The notes below the pieces were generated by a model. That model was not told where the DNA came from. It did no database searches and saw only the letters and a program-made list of their open reading frames with translations. From Clostridia bacterium (GTDB taxonomy: Bacteria; Bacillota; Clostridia; Oscillospirales; CAG-272): 37,299 nt of DNA. A program made the translations under genes and the position numbers. Location of the stretch: NCBI GenBank assembly GCA_017454525.1, contig JAFTCT010000095.1, positions 1 through 37,299 of the forward strand. Direction: 5' to 3'. Below, piece after piece: positions 26,038 through 33,284 of the stretch (the stretch's first letter is position 1; each line of letters begins with the position of its first letter).

Positions 26038-26262
26038 GTGAAAGCACAGGCGTGCGGCAAAAACGCCGACCCGAAGACCTGCTTTTCCTGCGGCGCGGTC
26101 CTCACTTCCGACGAGATCGCAATGTATCGCAAAGCCGTGAACAGAGGCGCGCAGCAGTGCCAGTGCCTGAACTGCCTTTCGGCAAGGTTCAACGTCAGCA
26201 GGGCATTTTTTGAAGAGAGGATCGCCTTTCTGAAGGCGCACGGCTGCACTCTGTTTGAATGA
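26038..26262 (+). CDS. Small Cys-rich (zinc-ribbon-like) protein (74 aa)
   Basis: The gene starts with GTG 4 bp after the galactosidase stop, with an AAAGGG site upstream, so the two are co-transcribed. Two Cys pairs (CFSCG near residue 15 and CQCLNC near 41) probably hold a zinc ion. The rest is helical and ends ERIAFLKAHGCTLFE. I do not recognise a named family. It has no membrane or signal segment. The galactosidase link may be fortuitous. Confidence 0.65.
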   Translation: MKAQACGKNADPKTCFSCGAVLTSDEIAMYRKAVNRGAQQCQCLNCLSARFNVSRAFFEERIAFLKAHGCTLFE

Positions 26263-26365
26263 TTCAAAACTCCCGTGCGTCAAGTCTTTCTCCGCGCGGA
26301 TATCCGGTCTTTGCGGAAGGAGCAATGCGCCGCAGAACGGTCCGTTCCGACGGCGAAAACGACAT

Positions 26366-26426
26366 TTTTATAGGTTGAAAAAAGTTGGACACATCATTTT
26401 CGTGGAAACGAAGGTGATGTGTCCAA
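26366..26426 (+). repeat. Repeat tail without coding end, copy 5 (type B tail)
   Basis: TTTTTATAGGTTGAAAAAAG and a perfect 18-bp hairpin (26385-26426, loop TGGAAA) are the same as the tail at 31952-32017. The GGGtGRT coding part is missing. The 26263-26365 stretch before it shows no gene. Confidence 0.88.
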
Positions 26427-26443
26427 GTTTTTTGAAAACGCCC

Positions 26444-26472
26444 TTGACAAAATCACGATACCGTGATATAAT
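26444..26472 (+). promoter_or_regulatory. Promoter and operator of the DUF4160/DUF2442 module
   Basis: TTGACA (26444-26449), 17 bases, TATAAT (26467-26472). The spacer contains ATCACG-ATAC-CGTGAT (26452-26467), an inverted repeat reaching into the -10 box, as expected for an autoregulated toxin-antitoxin-like operon. Confidence 0.8.
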
Positions 26473-26504
26473 GCAAGTGAAAGAAACACCAAGAGGAGAA
26501 AGTC

Positions 26505-26759
26505 ATGCCGGTTTTATCAAGATTCTATGGAATCGTTATTCGAATGTATTTTCAACAAGCGGAGCACAATCCGCCGCACATTCACGCTCTGTACGGCGAG
26601 GACATGGCGGCGATCGATATTCAGACGGGCGAAGTGATGGAAGGACATCTGCCGCCCAAAGCGCTCTCGATGGTGCGAGAATGGATCGGACTGCACAAAG
26701 GCGATCTTCTCGCAATGTGGGAAACGCAGGAATTCAAGCAGTTGTCTCCGCTCGAATAA
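26505..26759 (+). CDS. DUF4160 family protein (84 aa)
   Basis: MPVLSRFYGIVIRMYF, then HNPPHIHALYGEDMAAIDIQ, is the DUF4160 signature; the conserved PPHIHA histidines suggest a metal or catalytic site. The family is nearly always paired with a DUF2442 protein, as here (9-bp gap), and such pairs are predicted toxin-antitoxin systems. No toxic activity is proven for this family to my knowledge. GAGGAG precedes the ATG. Confidence 0.9.
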   Translation: MPVLSRFYGIVIRMYFQQAEHNPPHIHALYGEDMAAIDIQTGEVMEGHLPPKALSMVREWIGLHKGDLLAMWETQEFKQLSPLE

Positions 26760-26768
26760 GGGGGAAAT

Positions 26769-27209
26769 ATGTTTCACAAAATCAAATCGGTCGGCGCGCT
26801 GCCGGAATATAAGCTTTGCGTGCAGTTTGCCGAGGGCGTGACGAAAATTTACGACGTCAAACCGCTCTTTGAAAAATGGGCGGCTTTCAGGACGCTTGCA
26901 GACGATCCGGCGCTCTTCTCTTCCGTGGAAGTGGACGTCGGCGGTTACGGAATCGTCTGGAACGACGATTTAGATCTCTCCTGCGATGAGCTTTTTGAAA
27001 ACGGGCAAGCCGTCAAATCGCCCTTTGACGGGCTGATCGCCTTCACCGACGCGACCGAGCTGTGGGGGCTGAACGAAAGCACCCTGCGCAAAGCGATCGC
27101 CTACGGGAAGCTGGTGCAGGGCGTGGACGCCTGCAAATTCGGCAAGCAGTGGGTGATCTCGACGGAAGCGATGAAAAGAGAGTACGGCGAGCCGCGCGGT
27201 ACGGTATGA
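26769..27209 (+). CDS. DUF2442 protein fused to a helix-turn-helix domain (146 aa)
   Basis: Residues 1-80 are a DUF2442 domain (VQFAEGVTKIYDVKPLFEKW ... GGYGIVWNDDLDLSCDELFENG). The C-terminal part LIAFTDATELWGLNESTLRK and AIAYGKLVQGVDACKFGKQW is an excisionase/MerR-like DNA-binding fold. This is the likely antitoxin and autorepressor of the DUF4160 partner, binding the inverted repeat in the promoter (inference). AAGGGGG precedes the ATG. The next gene follows after 15 bp, so a three-gene operon is likely. Confidence 0.88.
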   Translation: MFHKIKSVGALPEYKLCVQFAEGVTKIYDVKPLFEKWAAFRTLADDPALFSSVEVDVGGYGIVWNDDLDLSCDELFENGQAVKSPFDGLIAFTDATELWGLNESTLRKAIAYGKLVQGVDACKFGKQWVISTEAMKREYGEPRGTV

Positions 27210-27224
27210 CCGGGAGGAAATGAT

Positions 27225-28097
27225 ATGAGATATATGACAAAAGAATGGTATGAAACAATGCAGAAAACAGACCTGCATCTGGGACTGCACGCTTCCGTAT
27301 ATGCCAAAACCTATTCTGAAGCGTACTATCGCAAGCTCTGCGCACGAAAAGAAAAGGAATGGCTGGAACTGCAAAAACAGGTGGCGGAATTCGACGTGGA
27401 AGATTTCATTCAACGCATCTTCGGCGACGGCGTTCAGGCGGAACATGTTGACGGGACGCCGATGAGTGCGGAGGAGTTGGAAACGGCGCGGAGATTTCAG
27501 GAAGAAATGATCGAAAACTTACGCGCAGACCGGAATAACCGTCCGCCTTTTGACGAGGAAAAAGAGAAAAAAGAGTTCAGAAATATGCAGCGTGCGAAGA
27601 TCCGTCGTCTTCAAAGCGTCCTGCCGGATGAGATCCTGCGTGAAGTCGCCGACATTCGCGTTCTGGCGCTCGACGTTTCGTCGCCCGAAGTGAAGAAGGC
27701 GATCAGACAGTTCTGCAAAACAAATATGAAAGCGGTTCAGCGCGCGTATTCCGATTACGAAAAGGCGTTCGCCGCCTCGTTCGGGGACAGCGTACCGGAC
27801 TTTGTCGATCAGATGAAACTGCACGACACTCGCGTGATTTCCTGCCGGAAGGTCGGAAAAGATCTCGTCATCAGGATCGACAACGGCGGAATGACCAACC
27901 TGACCGGTTTCAGACTGAAAAACTGCGTCGTTCTGAAAAAGGAGACTGCGCTGCGCGGCACAACGTTTTTGTATCAGGAATTCTATAAGGTCGACGGTCG
28001 ATATGAAATACATTTTCTTATGTGTAGGGATCGGCCGAACGGGTGGGAGCCCTTCGACTTTATCGTTTCGGCGGACGACGTAATTCTGCAGCGCTGA
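27225..28097 (+). CDS. DUF4085-like protein of unknown function (290 aa)
   Basis: The protein starts MRYMTKEWYETMQKTDLHLG and has a helical, charged N-terminal two-thirds and a beta-rich C-terminal third ending FIVSADDVILQR. The opening and general make-up resemble DUF4085 proteins, which I recall only approximately. No signal, membrane segment or catalytic motif stands out. It is the third gene of the DUF4160/DUF2442 operon. The next repeat starts 18 bp after its stop, so the gene lies tight against the module boundary. Confidence 0.6.
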   Translation: MRYMTKEWYETMQKTDLHLGLHASVYAKTYSEAYYRKLCARKEKEWLELQKQVAEFDVEDFIQRIFGDGVQAEHVDGTPMSAEELETARRFQEEMIENLRADRNNRPPFDEEKEKKEFRNMQRAKIRRLQSVLPDEILREVADIRVLALDVSSPEVKKAIRQFCKTNMKAVQRAYSDYEKAFAASFGDSVPDFVDQMKLHDTRVISCRKVGKDLVIRIDNGGMTNLTGFRLKNCVVLKKETALRGTTFLYQEFYKVDGRYEIHFLMCRDRPNGWEPFDFIVSADDVILQR

Positions 28098-28115
28098 CGA
28101 GGAAAACCGTTTTCG

Positions 28116-28234
28116 ACCGTCGCGGTGGCTGTGGCAGTCGAGGAAAGCTTTAAGAAATAAGGCTTTTTGAAAGTTTTACAGCAAAAAAGAGTTGGACACA
28201 TCATTTTCGCTGGCGCGAAGGTGATGTGTCCAAC
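28116..28234 (+). repeat. GGGtGRT 3'-end repeat, copy 6
   Basis: Homology begins sharply at ACCGTCGCGGTGGCTGTGGC and runs through the stop (28158-28160) and tail to a perfect 20-bp hairpin (28191-28234, loop TGGC). The following bases TATCCGGGGGTCTGTATGAA lead straight into the integrase remnant. Confidence 0.95.
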
Positions 28235-28255
28235 TTATTATATCCGGGGGTCTGT

Positions 28256-28458
28256 ATGAAAAAAAGAAATTGCTGCCTGCAACGCTCACGATGAAAGAAG
28301 GTTGCGACCTGTATCTGGCTGACTGCAGAACGAGAAATCTCAGAGAAGGAACGATCAATCATTATAAGCAGTCTTATCTGAAAATTCTGCCTTATGTCGG
28401 CGAGAACACGCCTGTTTCAGACGTTGACGAGAACTGCTATAAAGCGTCAGGCATTTGA
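28256..28458 (+). pseudogene. Tyrosine-recombinase N-terminal remnant (core-binding domain)
   Basis: One frame reads LTMKEGCDLYLADCRTRNLR then EGTINHYKQSYLKILPYVGE, which matches the SAM-like core-binding domain that opens phage-type tyrosine integrases (pattern ...DCxxRNLxExTIxHYxxSY...). The ATG at 28256 is one base out of frame with it, an error within an A run, and the frame stops after about 55 codons without any catalytic domain. The start codon lies 22 bp behind the hairpin of repeat copy 6, where an integrase gene next to its attachment site would be expected. Confidence 0.72.
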
Positions 28459-28500
28459 AAGACTCGCTTCACAACGATATTTCGATCAACGCCTATGTTT

Positions 28501-28559
28501 TTTATAACAAAAAAAGAATCGGACACACCATTTTCGCATATAGCGAGCGTGATGTGTCC
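28501..28559 (+). repeat. Repeat tail without coding end, copy 7
   Basis: ACAAAAAAAGAATCGGACAC leads into a hairpin (28521-28559) with two mismatches in the stem. No GGGtGRT codons precede it. It terminates after the integrase remnant. Confidence 0.78.
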
Positions 28560-28588
28560 AAATTTTTCTGTTTCAACAAATACGGTTG

Positions 28589-28659
28589 TTCCGGCTGTTT
28601 GCGAGATATTGTTCCGCTATTCCGCAATATATTGTTCCGATAAACTTGACATTATTCCG
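28589..28659. promoter_or_regulatory. Repeated TTCCG elements upstream of the Fic gene
   Basis: TTCCG occurs at 28589, 28612, 28620, 28635 and 28655. The last two lie in ATTGTTCCGATAA (28631-28643) and ATTATTCCGATAA (28651-28663), the latter inside the promoter spacer. These look like operator sites, perhaps for the Fic protein's own N-terminal DNA-binding domain. Confidence 0.5.
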
Positions 28660-28674
28660 ATAACGTGATATAAT
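28646..28674 (+). promoter_or_regulatory. Promoter of the Fic gene
   Basis: TTGACA (28646-28651), 17 bases, TATAAT (28669-28674) with extended -10 TG. Confidence 0.9.
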
Positions 28675-28695
28675 ACGCATCGGAGGTGAGAGCTT

Positions 28696-29589
28696 GTGTA
28701 TATGACCGCAAAAGAAGCGTCCGCCCTATGGGGCGTTTCCGACAGAAGGATCAGAGTGCTTTGTTCCGAAGGAAAAATCCCCGGAGCCTATCAGGAAGGA
28801 CGCGGCTGGAAGATCCCGAGGAGCGCCGAAAAGCCGGCAGACGGAAGATTCAGATCAAAGGAGAGCCTTCTTTCTCGGATCGATCGCAAGAAGCAGGAAC
28901 TGGCGGGAAAAAGACCTCTGACGGAAGGGGAACTCGAGCGGCTGGGCGAGGAGTTTTCGATCGAATATACCTACAACTCCAACGCGATCGAGGGCAATAC
29001 GCTGACGCTGCGGGAGACCGACCTTGTCCTGCGCGGATTGACGATCGATCAAAAACCGCTCAAAGATCACTTAGAGGCGATCGGCCATAAGGAGGCGTTT
29101 GATTACGTCAAAGAGCTTGTAAAAGAGAACGCGCCGCTGACCGAACGCGTGATCAAGCAGATCCACTATCTTGTCCTTGCCGACAAAAAGGACGACCGGG
29201 GCGTTTACAGAAGAGTCCCCGTCCGCATCATGGGCGCGCATCACGAACCGGTTCTGCCCTACTTGATCGAACCGGCAATGGAGCGGCTTCTTCGGGACTA
29301 TGCCGCAAGCGAAAAGCATATTGTGACGAAGCTTGCCCGTTTTCACATCGAATTTGAGGGCGTCCACCCTTTTATCGACGGCAACGGCAGAACCGGCAGA
29401 CTGCTTGTCAATTTGGAGCTGATGAAAGCCGGCTATCCGCCGATCGATATCAAGTTCGCCGACAGGGTCGCCTATTACAACGCTTTTGACGCGTTTTACG
29501 TGAAACACGACCTTTCCGCTATGGAGAACCTGTTCGCCGGATATATCAACGCAAGACTGGACGCCTATTTGAAAATACTGAAAGAATAG
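28696..29589 (+). CDS. Fic family protein with N-terminal DNA-binding domain (297 aa)
   Basis: Fic enzymes transfer AMP or related groups to target proteins. The catalytic motif HPFIDGNGRTGR (224-235) is complete. The self-inhibitory motif SNAIEG (95-100) is present in the N-terminal half, the class II arrangement, so the protein is probably held inactive until triggered. Residues 1-45 (MTAKEASALWGVSDRRIRVL onward, ending GWKIPR) form a MerR/excisionase-type helix-turn-helix. The GTG start at 28696 sits 6 bases after GGAGGTGA; an ATG two codons later is 12 bases away. Target and role are unknown; stress or defence is inference. Confidence 0.92.
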   Translation: MYMTAKEASALWGVSDRRIRVLCSEGKIPGAYQEGRGWKIPRSAEKPADGRFRSKESLLSRIDRKKQELAGKRPLTEGELERLGEEFSIEYTYNSNAIEGNTLTLRETDLVLRGLTIDQKPLKDHLEAIGHKEAFDYVKELVKENAPLTERVIKQIHYLVLADKKDDRGVYRRVPVRIMGAHHEPVLPYLIEPAMERLLRDYAASEKHIVTKLARFHIEFEGVHPFIDGNGRTGRLLVNLELMKAGYPPIDIKFADRVAYYNAFDAFYVKHDLSAMENLFAGYINARLDAYLKILKE

Positions 29590-29622
29590 ATCAAACAGGA
29601 ACAGAACGGTCAACCGTCCCGC

Positions 29623-29697
29623 AGGTAGGTGCTGCCGTCGCGGTGGCTGCGGCTGTCGAGGCCTTTAAGAAACAAGGCTTTTTAAGAGATTTACAAA
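29623..29697 (+). repeat. GGGtGRT 3'-end repeat, copy 8 (decayed)
   Basis: Encodes VGAAVAVAAAVEAFKK, but the stop TAA has become CAA and three codons are lost. The tail is recognisable to about ATTTACAAACAAAAAA, and the family hairpin is gone. Confidence 0.85.
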
Positions 29698-29740
29698 CAA
29701 AAAACCGAAATATGCATTCTTTTTACGTTTTCCTACTTCC

Positions 29741-29777
29741 AAACAAAAAGGACCTCATCGCTGAGATCCTTTTTGTT
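29741..29777 (+). terminator. Terminator between the Fic and PadR modules
   Basis: AAACAAAAAGGA(C)CTCA pairs with TGAG(A)TCCTTTTTGTTT around TCGC, a classic A-stem-T bidirectional terminator unrelated to the repeat hairpins. Confidence 0.85.
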
Positions 29778-29848
29778 TTGGCGGGGCGTTTTTTTACAGC
29801 CCCTTTTTTCACAGCAAAAGAATTTTTTTAAAAATATGAAAATACCTC

Positions 29849-29882
29849 TTGACAAACAATACTATGCGTGATATAGTATTGT
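29849..29882 (+). promoter_or_regulatory. Promoter and PadR-type operator
   Basis: TTGACA (29849-29854), 17 bases, TATAGT (29872-29877). ACAATACTAT (29856-29865) and ATAGTATTGT (29873-29882) form a perfect 10-bp inverted repeat with 7-base spacer covering spacer and -10 box, the typical layout for PadR self-repression. Confidence 0.85.
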
Positions 29883-29899
29883 GCGAAGGGAGGCATGGT

Positions 29900-30226
29900 A
29901 TGGATATTCAAATCAAAAGAGGACTGCTCGATGTCTGCGTGTTAGCGGCGATCCGCAGTGAGGACAGCTACGGCTACAAAATCGTCAAGGACCTGCAACC
30001 GTTCGTTGAGATCTCGGAGTCCACGCTCTATCCGATCCTGCGGCGGCTGGAGGAAAACGATATGCTGACGGTCCGCTCGGCGGAGCACAACGGCAGGCTG
30101 CGAAAGTACTATCATATCACCGAGGCGGGGCGAAAGCGCATCGCCGATTTCACCGAAGAGTGGAAAGAGATCAAGGCAATCTACGAATTTGTGACGAGGG
30201 AGGATGGCACAAATGACAAAAAATGA
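29900..30226 (+). CDS. PadR family transcriptional regulator (108 aa)
   Basis: The winged-helix PadR signature is clear: DVCVLAAIRSEDSYGYKIVK at the N-terminus, STLYPILRRLEEND (recognition helix) and RKYYHITEAGRKR (wing). The ATG at 29900 lies 6 bases after GGGAGG; upstream in-frame codons lie inside the promoter. It overlaps the next gene by 14 bases. It very probably represses its own three-gene operon through the inverted repeat at 29856-29882. Confidence 0.93.
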   Translation: MDIQIKRGLLDVCVLAAIRSEDSYGYKIVKDLQPFVEISESTLYPILRRLEENDMLTVRSAEHNGRLRKYYHITEAGRKRIADFTEEWKEIKAIYEFVTREDGTNDKK

Positions 30227-30815
30227 ATTTCTGTCGGCGCTGCAAGCGCGGCTGACAGGATTGCCCGAAGAGGACGTCAAGAAATCGCTTGCATATTATT
30301 CGGAAATGATCGACGACCGCGTCGAGGACGGCATGACCGAAGAGGAAGCCGTTTCCGCCGTGGGCGAGCCCGACGCAATCGCAAAGCAGATCGTGTCCGA
30401 AACGCCGATCACGAAGATCGTGAAGGAACGGATCAAACCGAAACACGGACTTCAGGAGTGGCAGATCGTGTTATTGGTGCTCGGCGCGCCGCTCTGGCTG
30501 CCGCTGCTGATCACCGCAGGCGTGCTGATCTTCGTATTCTTTATTCTTTTGTGGGTGGCGGTCATCGTCGAAGGCGCGTTCCTGCTTTCGTTCGGCGTGT
30601 CGGCACTTGCGAGCATCCCGCTGTCCGTGTACTTTTTTGTACTCGGCAAGCCCTATTCTGGCGTGTGCGCCATCGGCTGCGCGTTCGCGCTCGCGGGACT
30701 GGCGCTGCTGATGCTGCCGGCGGTCGTCTATACGGCGAGAGGCACGGCAAGACTGATGAAAAACATCCTGCTTGGGATCAAATCGTTCTTCGTCGGAAAG
30801 GAGAAAAAGGCATGA
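30213..30815 (+). CDS. DUF1700 (HAAS-type) membrane protein (200 aa)
   Basis: Residues 1-60 are the DUF1700 helical signature (FLSALQARLTGLPEEDVKKS ... YSEMIDDRVEDGMTEEEAV). The rest contains three to four membrane spans (IVLLVLGAPLWLPLLITAGV, FFILLWVAVIVEGAFLLSFG and two more). I place the start at 30213, 10 bases after AGGGAGG; the ATG at 30204 is too close to that site. It is coupled to padR and overlaps the DUF4097 gene by ATGA. Members of this trio are thought to act together at the cell envelope. Confidence 0.88.
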   Translation: MTKNEFLSALQARLTGLPEEDVKKSLAYYSEMIDDRVEDGMTEEEAVSAVGEPDAIAKQIVSETPITKIVKERIKPKHGLQEWQIVLLVLGAPLWLPLLITAGVLIFVFFILLWVAVIVEGAFLLSFGVSALASIPLSVYFFVLGKPYSGVCAIGCAFALAGLALLMLPAVVYTARGTARLMKNILLGIKSFFVGKEKKA

Positions 30816-31768
30816 GAAAATCTCTTTTGATCGTCCTGCTCGCAGGACTTGCCCTGTTCGTGATTGGCGCTGCCGTCTTCACGGCGGCGTTTGCCGCGTC
30901 GGGCTTTGATACGACGATCTTCGATACCGTCAATACCGTCGAAGAAACCTTCCCCGTCACCGACACCTTCAACAGCATTTCTGCGGACGTCCGCGCAGAT
31001 ATTCGTTTCAAACTCTCGACCGACGGCTCCTGCCGCGCGGAGTATAAGGGCGGCGACATCGGGAAACGTTCAGTCTCTGTGAAAGACGGCGTGCTTACCG
31101 TCGAGCAAGCCGACGTTCACGTCTTTGCGAGTATTTACACGCGCAAATCGGAATTCGTCGTTTATCTGCCCGCCACGTCCTATACGGATCTGACGGTAAC
31201 CGCAAGTACCGGTTATGTCACGGTGCCGGAAGAGTTTTCATTTGAGCACGCAAAGGTTTCCTCCGCAACCGGTTCGGTCGCTTTCTTCGCCGACGTTTCG
31301 GGGAAACTCGAAATCTCCTGTTCTACGGGACTGGCGACCGTTCGCGGCGTTTCCGCTGAAGACCTGACGGTCGAACAGCATACCGGCAGTGTCACGCTGC
31401 AAAACGTCCACACGTCAAACGGCATCATCGTCAAAGCGAGCACCGGCGGCATCTTGGCAATGGACGTGACGGCAAAAAACGTCACGGTGACCGTTTCCAC
31501 CGGCTGGGCTTCACTTGCAGATGTTGTCGCCTCCGATACCCTCTCGGTCACGACGAGAACCGGCGACATTACGCTTGGGCGCTGCGACGGAGAAAACGTC
31601 GTTCTGAACTCTTTCACCGGCAGCATCCGCGGATCACTGCGAACCGGCAAGAATTTCGCCGCGCATTCTTCGACCGGCAGCGTGCGCGTGCCGCAGTCTT
31701 CAGGCGAAGGCACGTGCAGCGCCGAAACCCGGTACGGCTCGATCAACCTCACCGTCGAACAATCGTAA
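30812..31768 (+). CDS. DUF4097 beta-helix repeat protein with membrane anchor (318 aa)
   Basis: An N-terminal hydrophobic segment (LLIVLLAGLALFVIGAAVF, residues 5-23) anchors or exports the protein. The remainder has the DUF4097 pattern of short beta repeats around TGSV/TGDI/TGWA turns, expected to form a right-handed beta-helix outside the membrane. GAAAGGAG precedes the ATG, which overlaps the DUF1700 stop. Function is unknown; the PadR-DUF1700-DUF4097 operon is common in Firmicutes. The stop is followed after 3-4 bases by the antisense group II intron remnant. Confidence 0.9.
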   Translation: MRKSLLIVLLAGLALFVIGAAVFTAAFAASGFDTTIFDTVNTVEETFPVTDTFNSISADVRADIRFKLSTDGSCRAEYKGGDIGKRSVSVKDGVLTVEQADVHVFASIYTRKSEFVVYLPATSYTDLTVTASTGYVTVPEEFSFEHAKVSSATGSVAFFADVSGKLEISCSTGLATVRGVSAEDLTVEQHTGSVTLQNVHTSNGIIVKASTGGILAMDVTAKNVTVTVSTGWASLADVVASDTLSVTTRTGDITLGRCDGENVVLNSFTGSIRGSLRTGKNFAAHSSTGSVRVPQSSGEGTCSAETRYGSINLTVEQS

Positions 31769-31771
31769 GCA

Positions 31772-31845
31772 AATCGGGTAGGGGGAAATAAATTCCCCCT
31801 CCCGCACCACCGTACGTGCACCCGTTCGGCATACGGCGGTTCAAT
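31772..31845 (-). mobile_element. 3' end of a group II intron (domains V and VI), truncated
   Basis: On the minus strand GAACCGCCGTATGCCGAACG continues to GTACGGTGGT (31842-31806), which matches the catalytic domain V hairpin of bacterial group II introns. It is followed by CGGGAGGGGGAA...TTCCCCCTACCCG (31804-31775), a domain VI-like hairpin with a candidate branch-point A in the UACCC strand. No reverse transcriptase frame lies upstream: the intron is cut off near the repeat at 31902. Only the 3' end remains. On the plus strand the GC-rich stem may terminate the DUF4097 operon. Confidence 0.8.
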
Positions 31846-31901
31846 TCAAATAATGGGTATTGTATGGATTTTTACAAAAATGGTAAATAGACTTTTGGGC
31901 A

Positions 31902-32017
31902 CGACCGCCGCGGCGGCGGCAGTTGAAGAGTGCTTTAAGAAATAAGCTTTTTGAGGGTTTTATAGGTTGAAAAAAGTTGGACACATCATTTTCGCGGAAA
32001 GTGAGCGTGATGTGTCC
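31902..32017 (+). repeat. GGGtGRT 3'-end repeat, copy 9 (type B tail)
   Basis: A diverged coding end reads TAAAAAVEECFKK then stop (31943-31945), followed by AGCTTTTTGAGGGTTTTATA, GGTTGAAAAAAG and a hairpin (31979-32017) with one mismatch, then GTTTTTT. The tail matches the tail-only copy at 26366. Confidence 0.9.
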
Positions 32018-32086
32018 GTTTTTTCAAATCTTCTTGCTTGCAACTGACGCAAGGCGGCCGGTCTTTCGGGCTCATCATCCGCGGGG

Positions 32087-32115
32087 TTGACAAATCCGCG
32101 CGGGCGGTATATAAT
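32087..32115 (+). promoter_or_regulatory. Promoter of the GH130 gene
   Basis: TTGACA (32087-32092), 17 bases, TATAAT (32110-32115). Confidence 0.88.
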
Positions 32116-32153
32116 ATGAGTATAACTACGAATGAGGAACGGAGGCGTTTTCC

Positions 32154-33107
32154 CTGATCCGCTTTGAAAAACTCGGCACGGTGCTGGTGCCGCACAACGA
32201 GTTGGAAGCCAAATTCAATTCCGGCGCGTACTATAAAGACGGGGTCGTGCATCTGCTCTACCGCAGGGGAGAGTTGTCGCGTCCAAGCGGCGGCGCTTCG
32301 CCCGATTATGTGAAGAATTATATTGCGCACGCTGTGATGACGCCCGAAGGGCGTCTCCTCTTTGACGATCCACGTCCGGCGCTTGCCCGGACCACCGCGC
32401 TTGAAAGCCGCGGCATGGAGGATCCGCGCATCTTCACGCTGGACGGGGAGATCTATATCACCTATACGGCGTGGGACGGCAGGCAGGCGCGCGTGGCGTT
32501 CGCGCGCACGAACGATGATTTCACGGTTTTTGAGAAGATAGGCGTCGTCCCGGCGCGTCGTTTCGACAAAGACGCTTTCCTGTTTCCGGAGCGGATCGGC
32601 GGAAAAATCGCTTACGTGCACCGCTTTGAGCCGAATATCCAGATCGATTATTTTGATGATCTTGATGATCTGTTTGACGAGAATTTCTGGGCGCATTATA
32701 CGCCGGATGAAAACGGTTCGGTGGCGTTGACCGGCGAACAGCCCTGGGAGGAAGGGAAGCTCGGCGGTTCGCTGCCTCCGATCAGAACGCCCGACGGGTG
32801 GCTGTTCGTCTATCACGGCGTAGCGCATGACCGGTGGCCGTTCTGCTACCGCGCGGGGATCGCGCTGCTCGATTCCGACGATCCGCACAGGATCCTTTCC
32901 CGTCTTCCCTATCCGGTGCTCGAACCGACCGAGAACTACGAAACGACGGGCGACGTCAACAACGTCGTTTTTCCCTGCGGTGGATATATTTACAACGGAG
33001 ATCTCTATCTCGTTTACGGAGGAGCGGACAAGGTGACGGCGCTCGCACGCTGTCCTCTTGAGGACGTTCTGAAAGAATTGAAAGTCTATGCCCGCGCAGA
33101 CGGGTGA
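32154..33107 (+). CDS. Glycoside hydrolase/phosphorylase family 130 protein (317 aa)
   Basis: GH130 enzymes act on beta-mannosides, mostly by phosphorolysis. The five-bladed propeller signatures are present: GMEDPRIF, DKDAFLFPERIGGKIAYVHR, GGSLPPIRTPDGWLFVYHG, YRAGIALLDSDDP and GDVNNVVFPCGGY. The conserved N-terminal FEKLGTVLVPHNELEAKF is in frame only if translation starts at CTG (32154), 8 bases behind GGAGG; a GTG at 32181 would cut into that block and has no ribosome site. A CTG start is therefore likely. No signal peptide, so cytoplasmic. It has its own promoter within the module. Confidence 0.88.
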   Translation: MIRFEKLGTVLVPHNELEAKFNSGAYYKDGVVHLLYRRGELSRPSGGASPDYVKNYIAHAVMTPEGRLLFDDPRPALARTTALESRGMEDPRIFTLDGEIYITYTAWDGRQARVAFARTNDDFTVFEKIGVVPARRFDKDAFLFPERIGGKIAYVHRFEPNIQIDYFDDLDDLFDENFWAHYTPDENGSVALTGEQPWEEGKLGGSLPPIRTPDGWLFVYHGVAHDRWPFCYRAGIALLDSDDPHRILSRLPYPVLEPTENYETTGDVNNVVFPCGGYIYNGDLYLVYGGADKVTALARCPLEDVLKELKVYARADG

Positions 33108-33284
33108 AACCTGCTTTCGGCAGCGTCGCGGATAATTCAGAGGCCAAACGACGTATTTCGCCGATCGTGTTTTTCCTTGGTTCTCTTCAAAAAAACGATC
33201 TGACAAAAACCGCGAATATATTAATATGAATATATTAATAATATATGTTATAATGCGTCGAAAAGAGCAAAGGGCGAGGCGTCT
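33108..33284. other. Gene-free stretch with AT-rich palindromes
   Basis: AATATATTAAT occurs twice (about 33214-33235), followed by TATAAT at 33249-33254. This is probably the promoter region of the truncated gene that follows. No clear -35 box is seen at the right distance. Confidence 0.4.

Noticed and set aside
31740..32100. Active retroelement or retron
   Set aside because: Only the 3' domains of a group II intron are present; there is no reverse transcriptase frame on either strand.
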